DNA of 64,000 nucleotides from Ceratopteris richardii (taxonomy: Eukaryota; Streptophyta; Polypodiopsida; Polypodiales; Pteridaceae), in contig CM035427.1 in assembly GCA_020310875.1 (NCBI GenBank), positions 88,218,230-88,282,229 of the forward strand, in the 5' to 3' direction. How positions within the stretch are numbered: the first letter of the stretch is position 1; every line of letters starts with the position of its first letter. Below, one piece after another: positions 33,542-43,637 of this stretch. The notes under the pieces were generated by a model. That model made no database searches and was not told where the DNA came from. It saw only the letters and a program-made list of their open reading frames with translations. The position numbers and the translations under genes are program-made.

Positions 33542-34084
33542 ACGTGTCTTTGGAGATAATAGATGTCTCCTTCATACATGAAAGTAAAGGCTGGATAGCA
33601 TCTTCCACAAAAACAACATCACCACTAACCAAAATGTGTTTTGTCTATGGATGATACAGACGATAGCCTTTGCTTTCAGAACTCTACCCAACAAAAATAC
33701 ATTTTACTGCTTTATCATCCAATTTCTTGTGGTGTTGTTTAGGCATTAATGCATATGCCAGACAACCAAAAATATACAAATGAGCAACAGATGGCTTGCG
33801 ACCATGTCAAGCCTCATATGGAGTGGTAGAGTGCAATGCTTTGAATAGAGTGATAGAGTCCAATCATCTCAACCTTGCAATATATGTGGCTTATCTAACC
33901 ATACTACTGAAGAATGTTTCAGGAACCCGAGGAACTCAAGAGGAAGAGGATTCAATAGAAGTGTCTATGGATCAAATAGAGCACATACAATGGAGGCTAC
34001 AACAACAAAAACTATCAAAGTGGCCATAGAGGAAGAAGAGATTACAATAACTATGCAGAGGACCAAAGTCAAGATGATTCATTA

Positions 34085-34390
34085 TTGATTATGAATCTAT
34101 CAGTGAAGAAGGTTAAGGATGATGATCACATCTTTTACATTGATTTGGGATGCTCAAATCATGTAGCAGGAAATGTGGCTTTACTTTCTTATTTAGAAGA
34201 TCCTCACAACAAACATGAAGGGAAAATAGGAGATAATACAAAGCACTCGACGAAGAAAATAGTTAATGTGAAGACATCATATGGGAATATGAACCACTTA
34301 CACAAAGTCTTGTATGTCCCTACAACTACCAAAAAATTAATAAGTGTTGGGCAGATTGTTGAAAAAGGATTGCACGTTAGATTCAACTAA
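34085..34390 (+). pseudogene. copia protease, partial
   Basis: This is a 101-residue frame with the copia protease core (FYIDLGCSNHVAGN), the flexible loop and the terminal block KKLISVGQIVEKGLHVRF. It lies between the knuckle and the pre-integrase domain. Confidence 0.8.
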
Positions 34391-34474
34391 TTTGGAGCAT
34401 ATGTTGAAGACCCAAGGCAAGGCTTTAGAAGGATTTCCAAAGGAGAAAAGACAGGAAGACTTTTCACTTTTGAA

Positions 34475-34930
34475 GTGGAAGATACAAAGAACATAGCTTT
34501 ATTTAGCTATGGATCTCAAACTCTCAAACAATTGGAGATATGGCATAAAAAGCTTGCTCACATTGATGAGAGGACACTCAAAAAAATTTGCACGGACCAA
34601 AGTGTACTTGGTTTGCCTAATATCACAAGGCAACAGATGATTTATAAGTGTGAAGCTTGTCAATTTGGCAAGGTTCATAGACAACCTTTCAATACGAAGG
34701 GATATGTGTATCAAAATCTTTTGGATCTAGTACACATGGATGTGTGGGGTCCTAGTAAGGAGCCATCTATATCAAGCTCAAGATATTATGTGTCTTTCAT
34801 AGATGATTGTAGCAGGCGGACCATTTTGTTTTTCATGAAGCACAAGGATGAAGTTTTTAATTGCTTTAAGAAGTATGTTGGTCTTGTTGAAAACCAAATA
34901 GGTAGAACTTTGAAAAGACTCAAATCAGAT
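34475..34930 (+). pseudogene. copia pre-integrase and integrase, partial
   Basis: Pre-integrase zinc-binding residues are visible in EIWHKKLAHIDERTL and YKCEACQFGKVHR. The integrase core starts with LVHMDVWGPS (first catalytic Asp) and YYVSFIDDCSRRT. The open frame runs on to 35017, but sequence after about 34930 belongs to a different repeat. Confidence 0.85.
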
Positions 34931-34932
34931 AG

Positions 34933-35250
34933 TATCGCGGACCCGCACTGTAGCGGGCATCACTATATCATTCACTTTTATTGGTCGACCGCCATTAATT
35001 TTTGGTCAAATCATTGAGCTTCATGTGCATTCCGTGTATTACTGCTATATCCGATTGTCTCTTTCCCGACGCCTACGGTCTCATGCGTATGCACGCACGT
35101 CTCGTCATTTCCAAGGGGCAGGGACCCTACGAGGATCGCACACACTCCAGAGAGTTTAGGCGAGGCACCCTGCGTGCAGACGCCGCTCACAGGACAGCAA
35201 GAATGGCGCACACCAGAGGGGGCCTGATCCAACCCCCGCGCCAGGAGGAA
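34933..35250. repeat. 310-bp dispersed repeat R1
   Basis: Closely matches R2 at 36730-37050, from GCGGACCCGCACTGTAGCGG through CTACGAGGATCGCACACACT to CTGATCCAACCCCC. It begins with an inverted repeat CCCGC...GCGGG. Its class is unknown: no primer site, polypurine tract or poly(A) was recognised. Confidence 0.8.
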
Positions 35251-35251
35251 T

Positions 35252-35850
35252 GTCAGAAGCATAAAGGAGATCTCGGGGAAGCTTAACAAGAAGTGGGGTC
35301 TTCAATGGTCCCACCTGCAGTGGAAGTACAGATTTCAATGTTCTTGGGCCTTCCCTCTCTCTAACAAACAGTCCTGTCTGAACTGGCTCATTCTCCACAA
35401 TGGTATTTGGACAGGAAGCCTCGCTAGGAAGTATAAAATTGATGCTGGACTCTACAAACTCTGTGGCAAAGAAGAGGATTTGGAACACTTGTTCATTAAG
35501 TGTAAATTTGCATCCAGATTCTAGGAGTGCATCTGGTCTCTCTGTCAGATTCAGGGGCTCAAAATTCCTAGTTGTAAAGATATCTTGATTGGTGAATCTT
35601 GTGGCCTAGACATCCTTCTGTGGCAGATTATCAGAAATCACTTCTTTTGGTGTATTTGGAAAAATAGAAATAATGTCATTTTTAGCATGAGGAGCAAAGA
35701 CCACTTTTTCTCCTGTCTTAGGGACTTGGTGATTATGTTAACTCTTACCTCATGTGAGGTTCTCCCCTCCTTTTCGAGGGTTGGTCGTTCTCTGATGTAA
35801 TCTCGTTTTAGCATCAATTTTATACTTCCTGTTTTATTCAAAAAAAAAAA
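35252..35850 (+). mobile_element. 5'-truncated L1-type LINE
   Basis: This is the 3' end of a plant L1 LINE, ending in an 11-A tail at 35840-35850. It encodes the reverse-transcriptase-associated zinc-binding domain (LNWLILHNGIWTGSLARKYK, LCGKEEDLEHLFIKCKFASR with its Cys/His set). An IWSLCQIQG/IWKNRNNVIF tail follows. An in-frame stop near 35523 interrupts it. RT and endonuclease are absent. A short GAATG occurs at both ends and may be part of a target-site duplication. Confidence 0.85.
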
Positions 35851-36083
35851 GAATGAAGATGAATGGTAACTACTAACCATAAAATGAGAAATCGACGCAC
35901 ACAACCACTTTCCATATCTACTGACTTGGTCAACTCTATTTGAAAATTTCCAGAGTTGTGCGTATGATAGAGAGACAATTTGGACGTCTTCTTTTGCACA
36001 CACGTACACGAAAAAGAAAACATATCAAGTAATACATTAAGTACACAAAAACTATGTAGGTTATAACAAAGACAAATTCCATC
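35851..36083. other. no recognised gene
   Basis: A short AT-rich interval after the LINE tail. Nothing seen. Confidence 0.4.
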
Positions 36084-36188
36084 TTTGAATGACATTACAT
36101 TTCCTTTGAATGACATTACATTTCCTTTGAATGACATTACATTTCCTTTGAATGACATTACATTTCCTTTGAATGACATTACATTTCC
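36084..36188. repeat. 21-bp minisatellite, five copies
   Basis: Five head-to-tail copies of TTTGAATGACATTACATTTCC start at 36084, 36105, 36126, 36147 and 36168. They are almost identical. Confidence 0.97.
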
Positions 36189-36671
36189 CTTATAAGATTA
36201 TAAGACTTTCATAAGTACGACAAAAGCATGAGTAGCCGTGATACCCAAAAACATCAATCATTACCTTAATGGACCTAGAAACACATATGGATTTCTGAAG
36301 AGGGAGAATCCGTTCATCTCTTTGGAAAGAAAAAGAAGAAGTTATTTGGTAGTGTCTAGAATCAAAAAAGAGAGATGCTTAGTTTTTAGTGAGTTCTATT
36401 CATTCTAAATGTTCTAACATGTTTTTAAACCTCTCGTGGATCTTCTTGGTGCATCTACTCTCCAGGTTTGATTTTGCATGGATTCTGAAGTAAAGAGAAG
36501 AGAGGCTATTGCTGAGGATACTTGAAGAAAAGAAAGGACCGAAGTAAAGTCAGAAGTAAAGCTTTGATTGAAGACCGAAGACCCAAAGTGAAGAAAAGAT
36601 CCATCTGCGAAGACTGAAGCCAAAGATCCTGGGCACCTTTTAGCACTCTAACGAGAGGCATATCATATCTA
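36189..36671. other. no recognised gene
   Basis: Purine-rich in parts (AAGTAAAG, GAAGA runs at 36480-36610). No supported coding region. Confidence 0.4.
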
Positions 36672-37050
36672 ACCGATCCGCACTGTAGCGGCGGCATTTA
36701 TTTGTATTTACTTGTTCCACATTGTAGCGGATTTTTGTATCACGGACCCGCACTATAGCGGGCATCACTGTATCATTCACTTTTATTGGTCGACTATCAT
36801 TACTTTTTTATCACATCATTGAGCTTCATCTGCATCCCGTGTATTATTGCTATATCCGATTGTCTCTTTCTTGATGCCTACAGTCTCACGCGTACGCATG
36901 CACGTCTCATCACTTCCGAGGGGCAGGGGCCCTACGAGGATCGCACACACTCCAGAGAGTTTAGGCGAGGTGCCCAATGTGCAGACGTCGCTCGCAGGAC
37001 AGTGGGAACCACGCACACCAGAGGGGGCCTGATCCAACCCCCGTGCCAAC
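36672..37050. repeat. 310-bp dispersed repeat R2 with hairpin-rich left edge
   Basis: Its main part (36730-37050) matches R1. To the left, 36672-36730 holds two more copies of the GTAGCGG motif. One forms CCGCACTGTAGCGG, whose arms pair as a hairpin. R1 and R2 are in direct orientation about 1.8 kb apart. Confidence 0.8.
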
Positions 37051-37404
37051 TTCCTTCCCGTTCCCTTGATCTCCTTCTTCCCAACAACGGAAATGGTGCA
37101 TTAGAATTTTGTATTTGGTTCCTATATGGCAATGCTTTGCCACATTTTCTATTTGGCTCATATATGGCAGTGGTCTGCCACACTTTTGTACATGCTTCAT
37201 TTATGGAATATATAACTTTTTGGTACATGGTTCATGGTTCATTCTGCTCATCTCTTTCATGTCCAATAGTATTTTGCTTTATGAAATCATGTTTTGGTTG
37301 CCATTAGAGTACACATCACATGTACTCGGTTTTTTTTTGTAGAGTGTAGTGTCTTTTGCTACACAACATCATGGTAATGTTGCTATAGCAAAAGACAATA
37401 CACT
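37051..37404. other. no recognised gene
   Basis: Contains repeats of TATGGCA(A/G)TG.TTTGCCACA (near 37124-37140 and 37164-37185). A frame over this region continues out of R2 and is not convincing as a gene. Confidence 0.35.
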
Positions 37405-37429
37405 TTGCCCAAAAACAAAATTGCAGATA

Positions 37430-37610
37430 TGGTCACTGGTATGACCATCGATACTCCCAACACGACCGCTGGTATGCACGATGGTACGCCCATTAAGACC
37501 ATCAATATAGAGGCTGGTATAGGCACTGGTATAAGCATCGATATGAGTGCCACTTATATCGATGCTTTTAATGATGCCTATATCGGTGCCTATACCAGTG
37601 CTTTATTAAC
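37430..37610. repeat. nested inverted repeat in GGTAT/ATCGAT-rich DNA
   Basis: Inner arms AAGCATCGATAT (37533-37544) and ATATCGATGCTT (37556-37567) pair over an 11-nt loop. Outer arms CTGGTATAGGCAC (37514-37526) and GTGCCTATACCAG (37586-37598) also pair perfectly. Related GGTAT(G/A)..CATCGAT units extend to the left. Confidence 0.85.
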
Positions 37611-37789
37611 AACACATATGCCGACCCTTACACCTCCATCGGGGTAAAATTGCACTCGTGCATTTGCCCTGATAAAAGCCTCGGTATACGCCTGATATGT
37701 TGTAGTGACATTAAAACCCTCACAACATTAAAATCCATATAACATTCCATTATTCTGTAAAGTATAACAGTACACTTTTCATTTTTCCA

Positions 37790-38035
37790 GAGGTGCTATC
37801 CCTTGGAGATCTTGTCTTCAAGAATGTATAGTTGTTTCCACCACAAAATCAAAGTATGTTGCAATAAGTGAGGCATGTAAGGAAGCATTATGGCTTTCTC
37901 ACCTTGCTTGTAATATGGTTCTACCTCAACATGTACCTCATTTGCTCATTGGTAGTCAGAGTGCCATTGCTTTGGCTAAGAATTTGGTCTATCATGCAAA
38001 GACCAAGCACATTGAGGTGAGGTATCAAGGATAGC
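37790..38035 (+). pseudogene. copia RNase H fragment (plus strand)
   Basis: The plus strand encodes a block of the kind STTKSKYVAISEACKEALWL and KTKHIEVRYQ, the typical copia RNase H end. No open frame of useful length. It lies before, not after, the RT fragment at 38505, so the two are not from one colinear copy. Confidence 0.7.
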
Positions 38036-38504
38036 TTTTGACATTGTTGTTACTTGATGGGGGTTACTTGATTCGTGACCTTACACAGTCACTTGTATAC
38101 TATGTAACATGCCCATCATGTGGGAGGTATAGTTTGTATACTTACACAGGTATTCTTTATCATTCTTCATTTTTCTCCCATAGTTACTTTGGTCATATTG
38201 GCCTTTGGTGGGAGATTGTTACCATTAGCGTCCATGTGAAAGGCCAAATGGCCATCGAACACTTTTGTATATGTTCTTTAATAAAACATATAATGGCTTG
38301 GTCAGCCACAGACAGTAAGTTTGACCATATTAGTAACAACTAAGAAGTTTGTGTTCATGCTCCATGTACTGTTTTTTCTGTGTATTATGTAGCCTATGTA
38401 TGGAGTACCCTGTGCAGTGCTAGGAGCTCAGTTTTCTACTCCAAGGATATGATCATGGAGCTCTCATTAAGGAGAACGCACTGTGGTGCATTGCCATTGA
38501 AATA
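38036..38504. other. no recognised gene, probably copia LTR/3' end remnant
   Basis: Directly follows a copia RNase H fragment on the same strand, so it may be a 3' LTR. No partner LTR is visible. GGTGGGAGATTGTTACC near 38206 could be the polypurine tract and LTR start. Confidence 0.4.
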
Positions 38505-39173
38505 CTTTAGATGAGACCTTTACTCCCACATGCCAAATGATGATTGTTCATAGCATCAATGCACTTGTAGCTCATCATGTTTGGACTATACATCAATTGG
38601 ACATTAAAATTGTATTTCTAAATGGTGTAATACATGAAGAAGTGTATGTATTTCAACCTTGTGATTTTATGTAGAAAGGGCATAAAAAAAGTGTGCAAGT
38701 TGAAAAGGCATTGTATGGGTTGAAGCAAGCACCATGCTTGGTATGAAAAGATACATGCCTACTTTCTAGCACATGGATTTGAGGATAGACCAACTAAAAG
38801 CATCTTATATGTTAATGTGAAAATGATGTACTTATGATCATTCTTACATACATTGATGATATGCTCCTCATTGTTCCTAAGGAGAAACATATTTCTAAAT
38901 TTAAGGTTGATTTGCATGCCTCTATTGAGATGTCATATTTGGGGGTTTTGCATCACTAGTTGGGCATTATGCAAAGTAGATGGGAGAATAACTTTGTGTC
39001 AAAGGGAATACGTTGACACATTATTGTAGCATTTTGGCCTTGAAGATTGCAAACCTATTTCCAATCCCATGGAAATAGGTTTATGGTTGAGTCTTCATGA
39101 TGTTGGAGATGCATTTCATGTTGTTCTCTATCAATAAGTTGTTGGATGCTTGATTTACTTATGCATGGCCGAG
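38505..39173 (+). mobile_element. Ty1/copia fragment D (RT, plus strand), decayed
   Basis: A plus-strand copy of the copia family seen in A-C. Recognisable blocks are HQLDIKIVFLNGVIHEEVYV near 38598, the YGLKQAP region near 38717, and GCLIYLC near 39148. It is heavily broken and ends where the 2.37 kb element is inserted. Confidence 0.75.
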
Positions 39174-39633
39174 TATTAGGCCGCCAGATTGGAATATGTA
39201 ATTTTATATTTGCACGCACCGAAAAGGCGTGGGGAAGAGTTGTAACTCTCTTTTGATTAATGAAAAGGCAAGTACAGCATTTGGCGAGACACAGAGGATC
39301 GCCAAACTATTTGTCTAGGCAATCGCGCTGGAGTGCTATGTTGCAGAGTTGCAAAAATACTAAGTATTGTATTTTGTTTGTTGAATTACAGCAATTAATC
39401 ATTAAATACCATAATGCTATGATAACATTCATAAGTCTGTGCGAATTCGTAGTTGATAATTCGCATAGTAGACGTACTGTGCAGTAATAAATATTGAACT
39501 GGGCGTAGTTAAGTGTTAATTGAATGTTGAATTGGGAAAATTAAACAAGGACCTCTGCACTGTCAGACCCGTGTCCATCCCTAAGAACCCGGAATCGAGT
39601 TTAAAAGTTGCTTAACGAAAAGCGCTTTTAACA
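39174..39633 (+). repeat. 5' LTR of the 2.37 kb element
   Basis: Direct repeat of 41081-41539, ending CTTTTAACA. The terminal TG is changed in this copy. Confidence 0.85.
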
Positions 39634-39652
39634 TTGGCGTCGTTTGTGGGAA
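39634..39652 (+). other. primer-binding site candidate
   Basis: TTGGCGTCGTTTGTGGGAA follows the LTR directly and is close to the tRNA-Asp-type site of Tat-lineage elements. Confidence 0.75.
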
Positions 39653-39800
39653 ATGCAGATGTGTTAGCCCCTCCAAAAGCCAGGTGTAGGGCTCCAATGC
39701 AGGTCATGAAGCTGAAGTCTTTCATGACACTGCCACCTCTCTCCAAGTAGACTCTTCCATCCCCTCTTCTCCTCTCAAGCAGCCGGAACACAGTGCACGC

Positions 39801-40655
39801 ATGGAGGATGTCGAGGAAGTCTCTTCAAGGGAAAAATCTCATCAACCAGATGAGGACGTTGTGAAAGAGATCACCGATTATATCATTAAGGAAGTGATTG
39901 CCACTGTTGAGGCCATGATCGACACGGCTATAGAGATACATCAGCAGGAGACCGGGATTGTTTTGGTGTCCAGCACTCTGCCTCCTCTCCCTCCGCCTAC
40001 TGCTAGTGTGGAGCATGTTGCTGTTCCTTCTTGGGAACCCTCCAATATTGTTCGCGTGGCGTTAATGCCTCAATTATCTTCTCCCGACTACTCTCCCCCA
40101 CCCTCCCCTCATCTACTCTCTGCATTGTCATCCCAACCCCCTCCTTCCCTTCCCCCCCTGACAATAATGTTCACCGAATTGGAGTCTATGGGCCGTCTGC
40201 TTATACAATTTTCTCAGCAATTGCTCCTCCAAATGAAGTTAGCCACTCAGCAAATTCAGCAAGAATTGCAAGGTAAAGTGGATTTGCTTGAAGCAGATAT
40301 TGCCCCACTCCAGGAAGAAGCTATTGCGGTTAAAGCCGAGAGTCACGCACTCCAACTTCAACTGCAACATCTTCAAGATCAATTAAAGGAAAAAGATAAC
40401 CTGCTTTCTCAGCGCGACACCAAAATCACTACTCTGCAGCAAGAACTTACAGATAAGACAGATGCCATGACTACTTTAGGGAATGAGCTTCATAGTACAA
40501 GGGATGCCCTCAGCATGTTAGAAGAAGCTTCTCAATCCCTTGCGGCCAATGTGCTTAAAGCCGAAGCCGAGTTACATAATGTCACTGAAAGATTGTTTCA
40601 GCGAGATCAAGAGTTCACAGAGGAGATTGCTAAGTATCTCCGATTGAAGAAATAA
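39801..40655 (+). CDS. coiled-coil accessory protein of the 2.37 kb element
   Basis: This is a 284-residue frame starting at MEDVEEVSSREKSH, about 170 bp after the primer site. Residues 1-55 are acidic. Residues 55-125 are P/S-rich (SSPDYSPPPSPHLL). From about 130 to the end it is a coiled coil. The stretch LQGKVDLLEADIAPLQEEAI matches LQHKVELLEADITPLQEELY in the gypsy accessory protein at 6364-7605, as does the FSQQLLLQM region before it. No enzyme domain. Function is unknown; being the only coding content of a mobile element, it may help in packaging or be a passive relic. Confidence 0.75.
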   Translation: MEDVEEVSSREKSHQPDEDVVKEITDYIIKEVIATVEAMIDTAIEIHQQETGIVLVSSTLPPLPPPTASVEHVAVPSWEPSNIVRVALMPQLSSPDYSPPPSPHLLSALSSQPPPSLPPLTIMFTELESMGRLLIQFSQQLLLQMKLATQQIQQELQGKVDLLEADIAPLQEEAIAVKAESHALQLQLQHLQDQLKEKDNLLSQRDTKITTLQQELTDKTDAMTTLGNELHSTRDALSMLEEASQSLAANVLKAEAELHNVTERLFQRDQEFTEEIAKYLRLKK

Positions 40656-40668
40656 CTTGAAGGTGTGC

Positions 40669-40690
40669 AGAGAGAGAGAGAGAGAGAGAA
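40669..40690. repeat. (GA)n microsatellite
   Basis: About ten GA repeats between the two coiled-coil frames. Confidence 0.95.
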
Positions 40691-40705
40691 GCTTACTATA
40701 AGACA

Positions 40706-40984
40706 ATGCAGTTTGAAACTGAGGAGTTGGAACGCTGCGAAAAGCAGTTGGGATTTCAGGCCGAGAGATTATCCAGAATTGATGCAGAAATCGTTGAAAT
40801 AAAGCTCAGGAGAGATGCGGCCATTGCCAACGATTTTTATCTTCAAGAAGCATTTTTGCAGATGCAGACAGAGTTGCTAATGAGTCAAGTAGTTGCAGCT
40901 AGTTCGATTAGAACGGACGCACAACTCGTGGAGCTGGATATTTTGAATACTTTGTTGGACTCATTAAAGCAGAAGATCACTTGA
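40706..40984 (+). CDS. coiled-coil accessory protein, C-terminal block
   Basis: This is a 92-residue frame. RRDAAIANDFYLQEAFLQMQ and SIRTDAQLVELD correspond closely to the C-terminal block of the gypsy accessory protein (ARDAALANEFYLQEAFLQ, SVRTDAQLLEPD). The conserved block points to a functional C-terminal segment in the common ancestor. Confidence 0.75.
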   Translation: MQFETEELERCEKQLGFQAERLSRIDAEIVEIKLRRDAAIANDFYLQEAFLQMQTELLMSQVVAASSIRTDAQLVELDILNTLLDSLKQKIT

Positions 40985-41054
40985 ACTTTTAAACTAGCTA
41001 GATCCCTGTATATACAAGGCATTATTGAAGAGCCTTGATTGTATTTTCCTTTTT

Positions 41055-41080
41055 GGGTTCGAGTCCACCGTGCGTGCCAG
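41055..41080 (+). other. tRNA T-arm-like block abutting the 3' LTR
   Basis: Identical over 26 nt to the minus-strand block at 4217-4242. It contains GGTTCGAGTCC and ends GTGCCAG directly before the LTR. No purine tract adjoins the LTR. Conservation between elements whose LTRs otherwise differ suggests it matters for replication. Confidence 0.65.
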
Positions 41081-41539
41081 TGTTATGCCGTCGGATTGGA
41101 ATATGTAATTTTATATTCGCACACACCGAAAAGGCATGGCGAAGAGTTGTAACTCTCTTTTGATTAATGAAAATGCAAGTACAGCATTCGGCGAGACACA
41201 GAGGATCGCCAGACTGTTGTCTGGGCGATCGCGCTGGAGTGCTGTGTTGCAGAGTTGCAGAAATATTGAGTATTGTATTCTGTTTGTTGAATTACAGTAA
41301 TTAATCATTAAACACCATAATGCTATGATAACATTCATAAGTCTGTGCGAATTTGTAGTTGATAATTTGCATAGTAGACGTACTGCCTAGTGATAAATAT
41401 TGAACTGGGCGTAGTTAATTGTTAATTGAATGTTGAATTAGGAAAATTAAACAAGGGCCTCTGCACTGTCAGACCCCTATCCATCCCCAAGAACCCGGAA
41501 TTGAGTTTAAAAGTGGCTTAACAAAAAGCGCTTTTAACA
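41081..41539 (+). repeat. 3' LTR of the 2.37 kb element
   Basis: Begins TGTTATGCCG and ends CTTTTAACA. Paired with 39174-39633. Confidence 0.87.
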
Positions 41540-41694
41540 CCCAGCCTAGGATTCAGTTTGGTGTCTTGTAGATAAGCATTTATAGGTCTTTAAGCACATC
41601 TTTTGCTACTTGATTGGTACCCATAAATTGGATTGTTGAATCACAATGGGGGATCATTATTGCCATATTTACATGCTTTTTCTAACCTAAACTG

Positions 41695-41929
41695 TGTTGG
41701 AGTTTGAGGTTTGTGGAAGCACATGAACAACACAATGAGGAAGAAGAAAAAGCTTGGAGCGCAACACACAATACTAAATGTATTACCAAGAGAGTATACA
41801 AAGATAAGTGACCCATTAGGGTTATAGGTGTATATACAAGTCAAGGGAAAAAAACCTCCTAGAGAGGGAAAAAAAGTGCCCCAACAATCCTAGTGTGTTC
41901 ATACACATCATCACCAAAATATATCAATG
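41695..41929 (-). repeat. 3' LTR of copia copy C
   Basis: About 235 bp, matching 15910-16139 over its length (TGTTGGAGTTTGAGG start on the plus strand). Confidence 0.78.
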
Positions 41930-42535
41930 AATCGCCCTTGGGAGTGATTCCATGAACAAGGAGCAAGCACTCATGTATAAGGAAGAGCCAAGATATGTGT
42001 AATCAATCCACAAAAGCAAGTAAGCCCAAAGCTTTGCACAAAGCTTCAAACTTCTCCCTAGGCAAAGCCTTTGTGGAAGGTCTACAATGTTCTCTTGTGT
42101 GGGCACATATGCCAAACTAAGCTCTCTAGCAGAGAACCTCTCCCTAACATAATGATAGTGCACCTCAATGTGCTTAGTGCAATCATGGAACACAGGGTTC
42201 CTCGCAACTACCAATGTGTTCTGACTATCAATGAAGATGGTGGTGGCAGAAGACTTACCAACACCCAAATCAGCCATAAGGCATTTGAGCCACACACACT
42301 TCATACTCATTGTGAAAGTTGCCCTATACTCGGCCTCACAACTAGAAGTTCCCATAATAGGTTGCTTCTTGCTCAACCAAGATATGCATGAGCTACCAAG
42401 CATGAAGCAAAAACCATTGGTGGACACATGAGTGTCATAGCAACCAATAGAGACAGAGTAAAGAAAATCATGTAAATCGAGTGGTAGTGATCCTCCCTTG
42501 GCATAAAACAATACAAGTAGCTGGGTACCACTCAA
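41924..42535 (-). pseudogene. copia RNase H, copy C
   Basis: This is a 203-residue frame with THVSTNGFCFMLGSSCISWL, SSCEAEYRATF, FIDSQNTLVVARNPVFHDCT and KHIEVHYHYVRERFSARE. It is the best-preserved RNase H of the three copies, but its C-terminal tail runs into unrelated residues and the LTR side. Confidence 0.85.
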
Positions 42536-42769
42536 GTAGCAAATGATTGCCTAACTAGTTGCCAATGCTGGACACTGGGCAATGCATGAACCTGCTCATC
42601 TTTGAGATAACAAAATGAATATCAAGCCAAGTTATGCATGAGCAAATCAAGAGTCCAATAGCCTCCTGATAGAGAACAACATCAAATGCATCTCCAAAAT
42701 CATGAAGACTCAACTGTGAACTTGTTTCCATAGAAGTGGCAATATGTTGGAGTCTTCAATGGCAAAATG

Positions 42770-43637
42770 CTACAATAATGTGTCAACATATTTTGTTTTA
42801 CACAAAGTTATCCCACCATCAAATTGCATAAACGAAATGCCCAAATAATGATGCAAATGCCCCAAATTTGACATCTCAAATGATGCATGCAAATTATCCT
42901 TAAAATTAGCAATAGCTTCTAATAGGACGAGTGGCAAGCATGTCATCAACATAGACAACAATGATCAAAAGTACATCATTACATCATTTGCACGCTTAGC
43001 ATATAAGCTTCTCTCAATTGGACTATTCTCAAAACCATGTGCAATCAAGTAGGCATGTATCTTTTCATACCAAGTACGTGGTGCTTGCTTCAAACCATAT
43101 AATGCCTTTTTCAACATGCACACTTTTTTCATGCCCTTTCTACATAAAACAACAAGGCCAAAAAACGTACACTTCTTCATGTAAGTCACCATTCCAAAAT
43201 GCACTTTTAATGTCCAACTGATGTACATTCCAACCATGATGAGCTGCAAGCCCACTGATGCTATGAATAGTAGTCATTCGGCATGTGAGAGCAAAGGTCT
43301 CATCAAAATAAATTCATCTTTCTGAGTATAACCTTTTGCAACAAGCCTAGCCTTAACCTATCAATTTTTCCATTAGGCTTACACTCAGCTTGTATACCCA
43401 CTTAGTGCCAATGGCCTTCTTGCTAGGAGGAAAATCACATAAAGAACAGGTACCATTCTTCAGAATAGCATCATATTCTGATTGCATAGGAGCCATCCAA
43501 TTTTTTTTTATTTTATGCTTCATCAAACAAAATAGTCTCATTGTCATCGCAAAGACTAGAGGCAGCCATACCATAGCAATCTGGTGAAAAAGAAGCACTA
43601 TGAGAGCTTGAACGAGTATGATATGATAGAAGTGCAT
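42770..43637 (-). pseudogene. copia reverse transcriptase, copy C
   Basis: Copia RT pieces: SKKAIGTKWVYKLSV (43353-43637), [20 protein letters not shown] with [18 protein letters not shown] (42965-43255), and MSNLGHLHHYLGISFMQFDG (42770-42961). Broken. Confidence 0.82.

Larger units (their letters stand above)
31578..33840 (-). mobile_element. Ty1/copia copy B (truncated, decayed)
   Basis: The same family as copy A. About 40 bp of the 3' LTR remain (31578-31619), then the polypurine block, RNase H, RT and part of integrase on the minus strand. Both ends are truncated: the LTR side at 31578 and the integrase side near 33840. Several breaks. Confidence 0.85.
33845..34930 (+). mobile_element. 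Ty1/copia fragment E (plus strand)
   Basis: A second copia family in plus orientation, joined head to head with copy B near 33840. It runs from a CCHC knuckle (near 33873-33915, CNICGLSNHTTEEC) through protease and pre-integrase into integrase, and stops abruptly at about 34930 where another repeat begins. No LTR is present. Confidence 0.85.
39174..41539 (+). mobile_element. non-autonomous gypsy-related LTR element (2.37 kb)
   Basis: LTRs lie at 39174-39633 and 41081-41539 (460 and 459 bp). By eye they differ at about 7 percent, so it is an older insertion than the gypsy element at 3102. A primer site TTGGCGTCG follows the first LTR. The 1.45 kb internal region holds only coiled-coil frames, with no gag, protease, RT or integrase. 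Flanks CCGAG (39169-39173) and CCCAG (41540-41544) are a near-matching target-site duplication. LTR end plus primer-site start (TTTAACATTGGCG), the 26-nt block before the 3' LTR, and the protein all link it to the 12.7 kb gypsy element. It probably moves with that family's enzymes. Confidence 0.85.

Noticed and set aside
36786-37307. 173-codon plus-strand frame across repeat R2
   Set aside because: It overlaps a dispersed repeat whose R1 copy encodes a similar but diverging frame; no domain is recognisable and it runs into unrelated low-complexity DNA.
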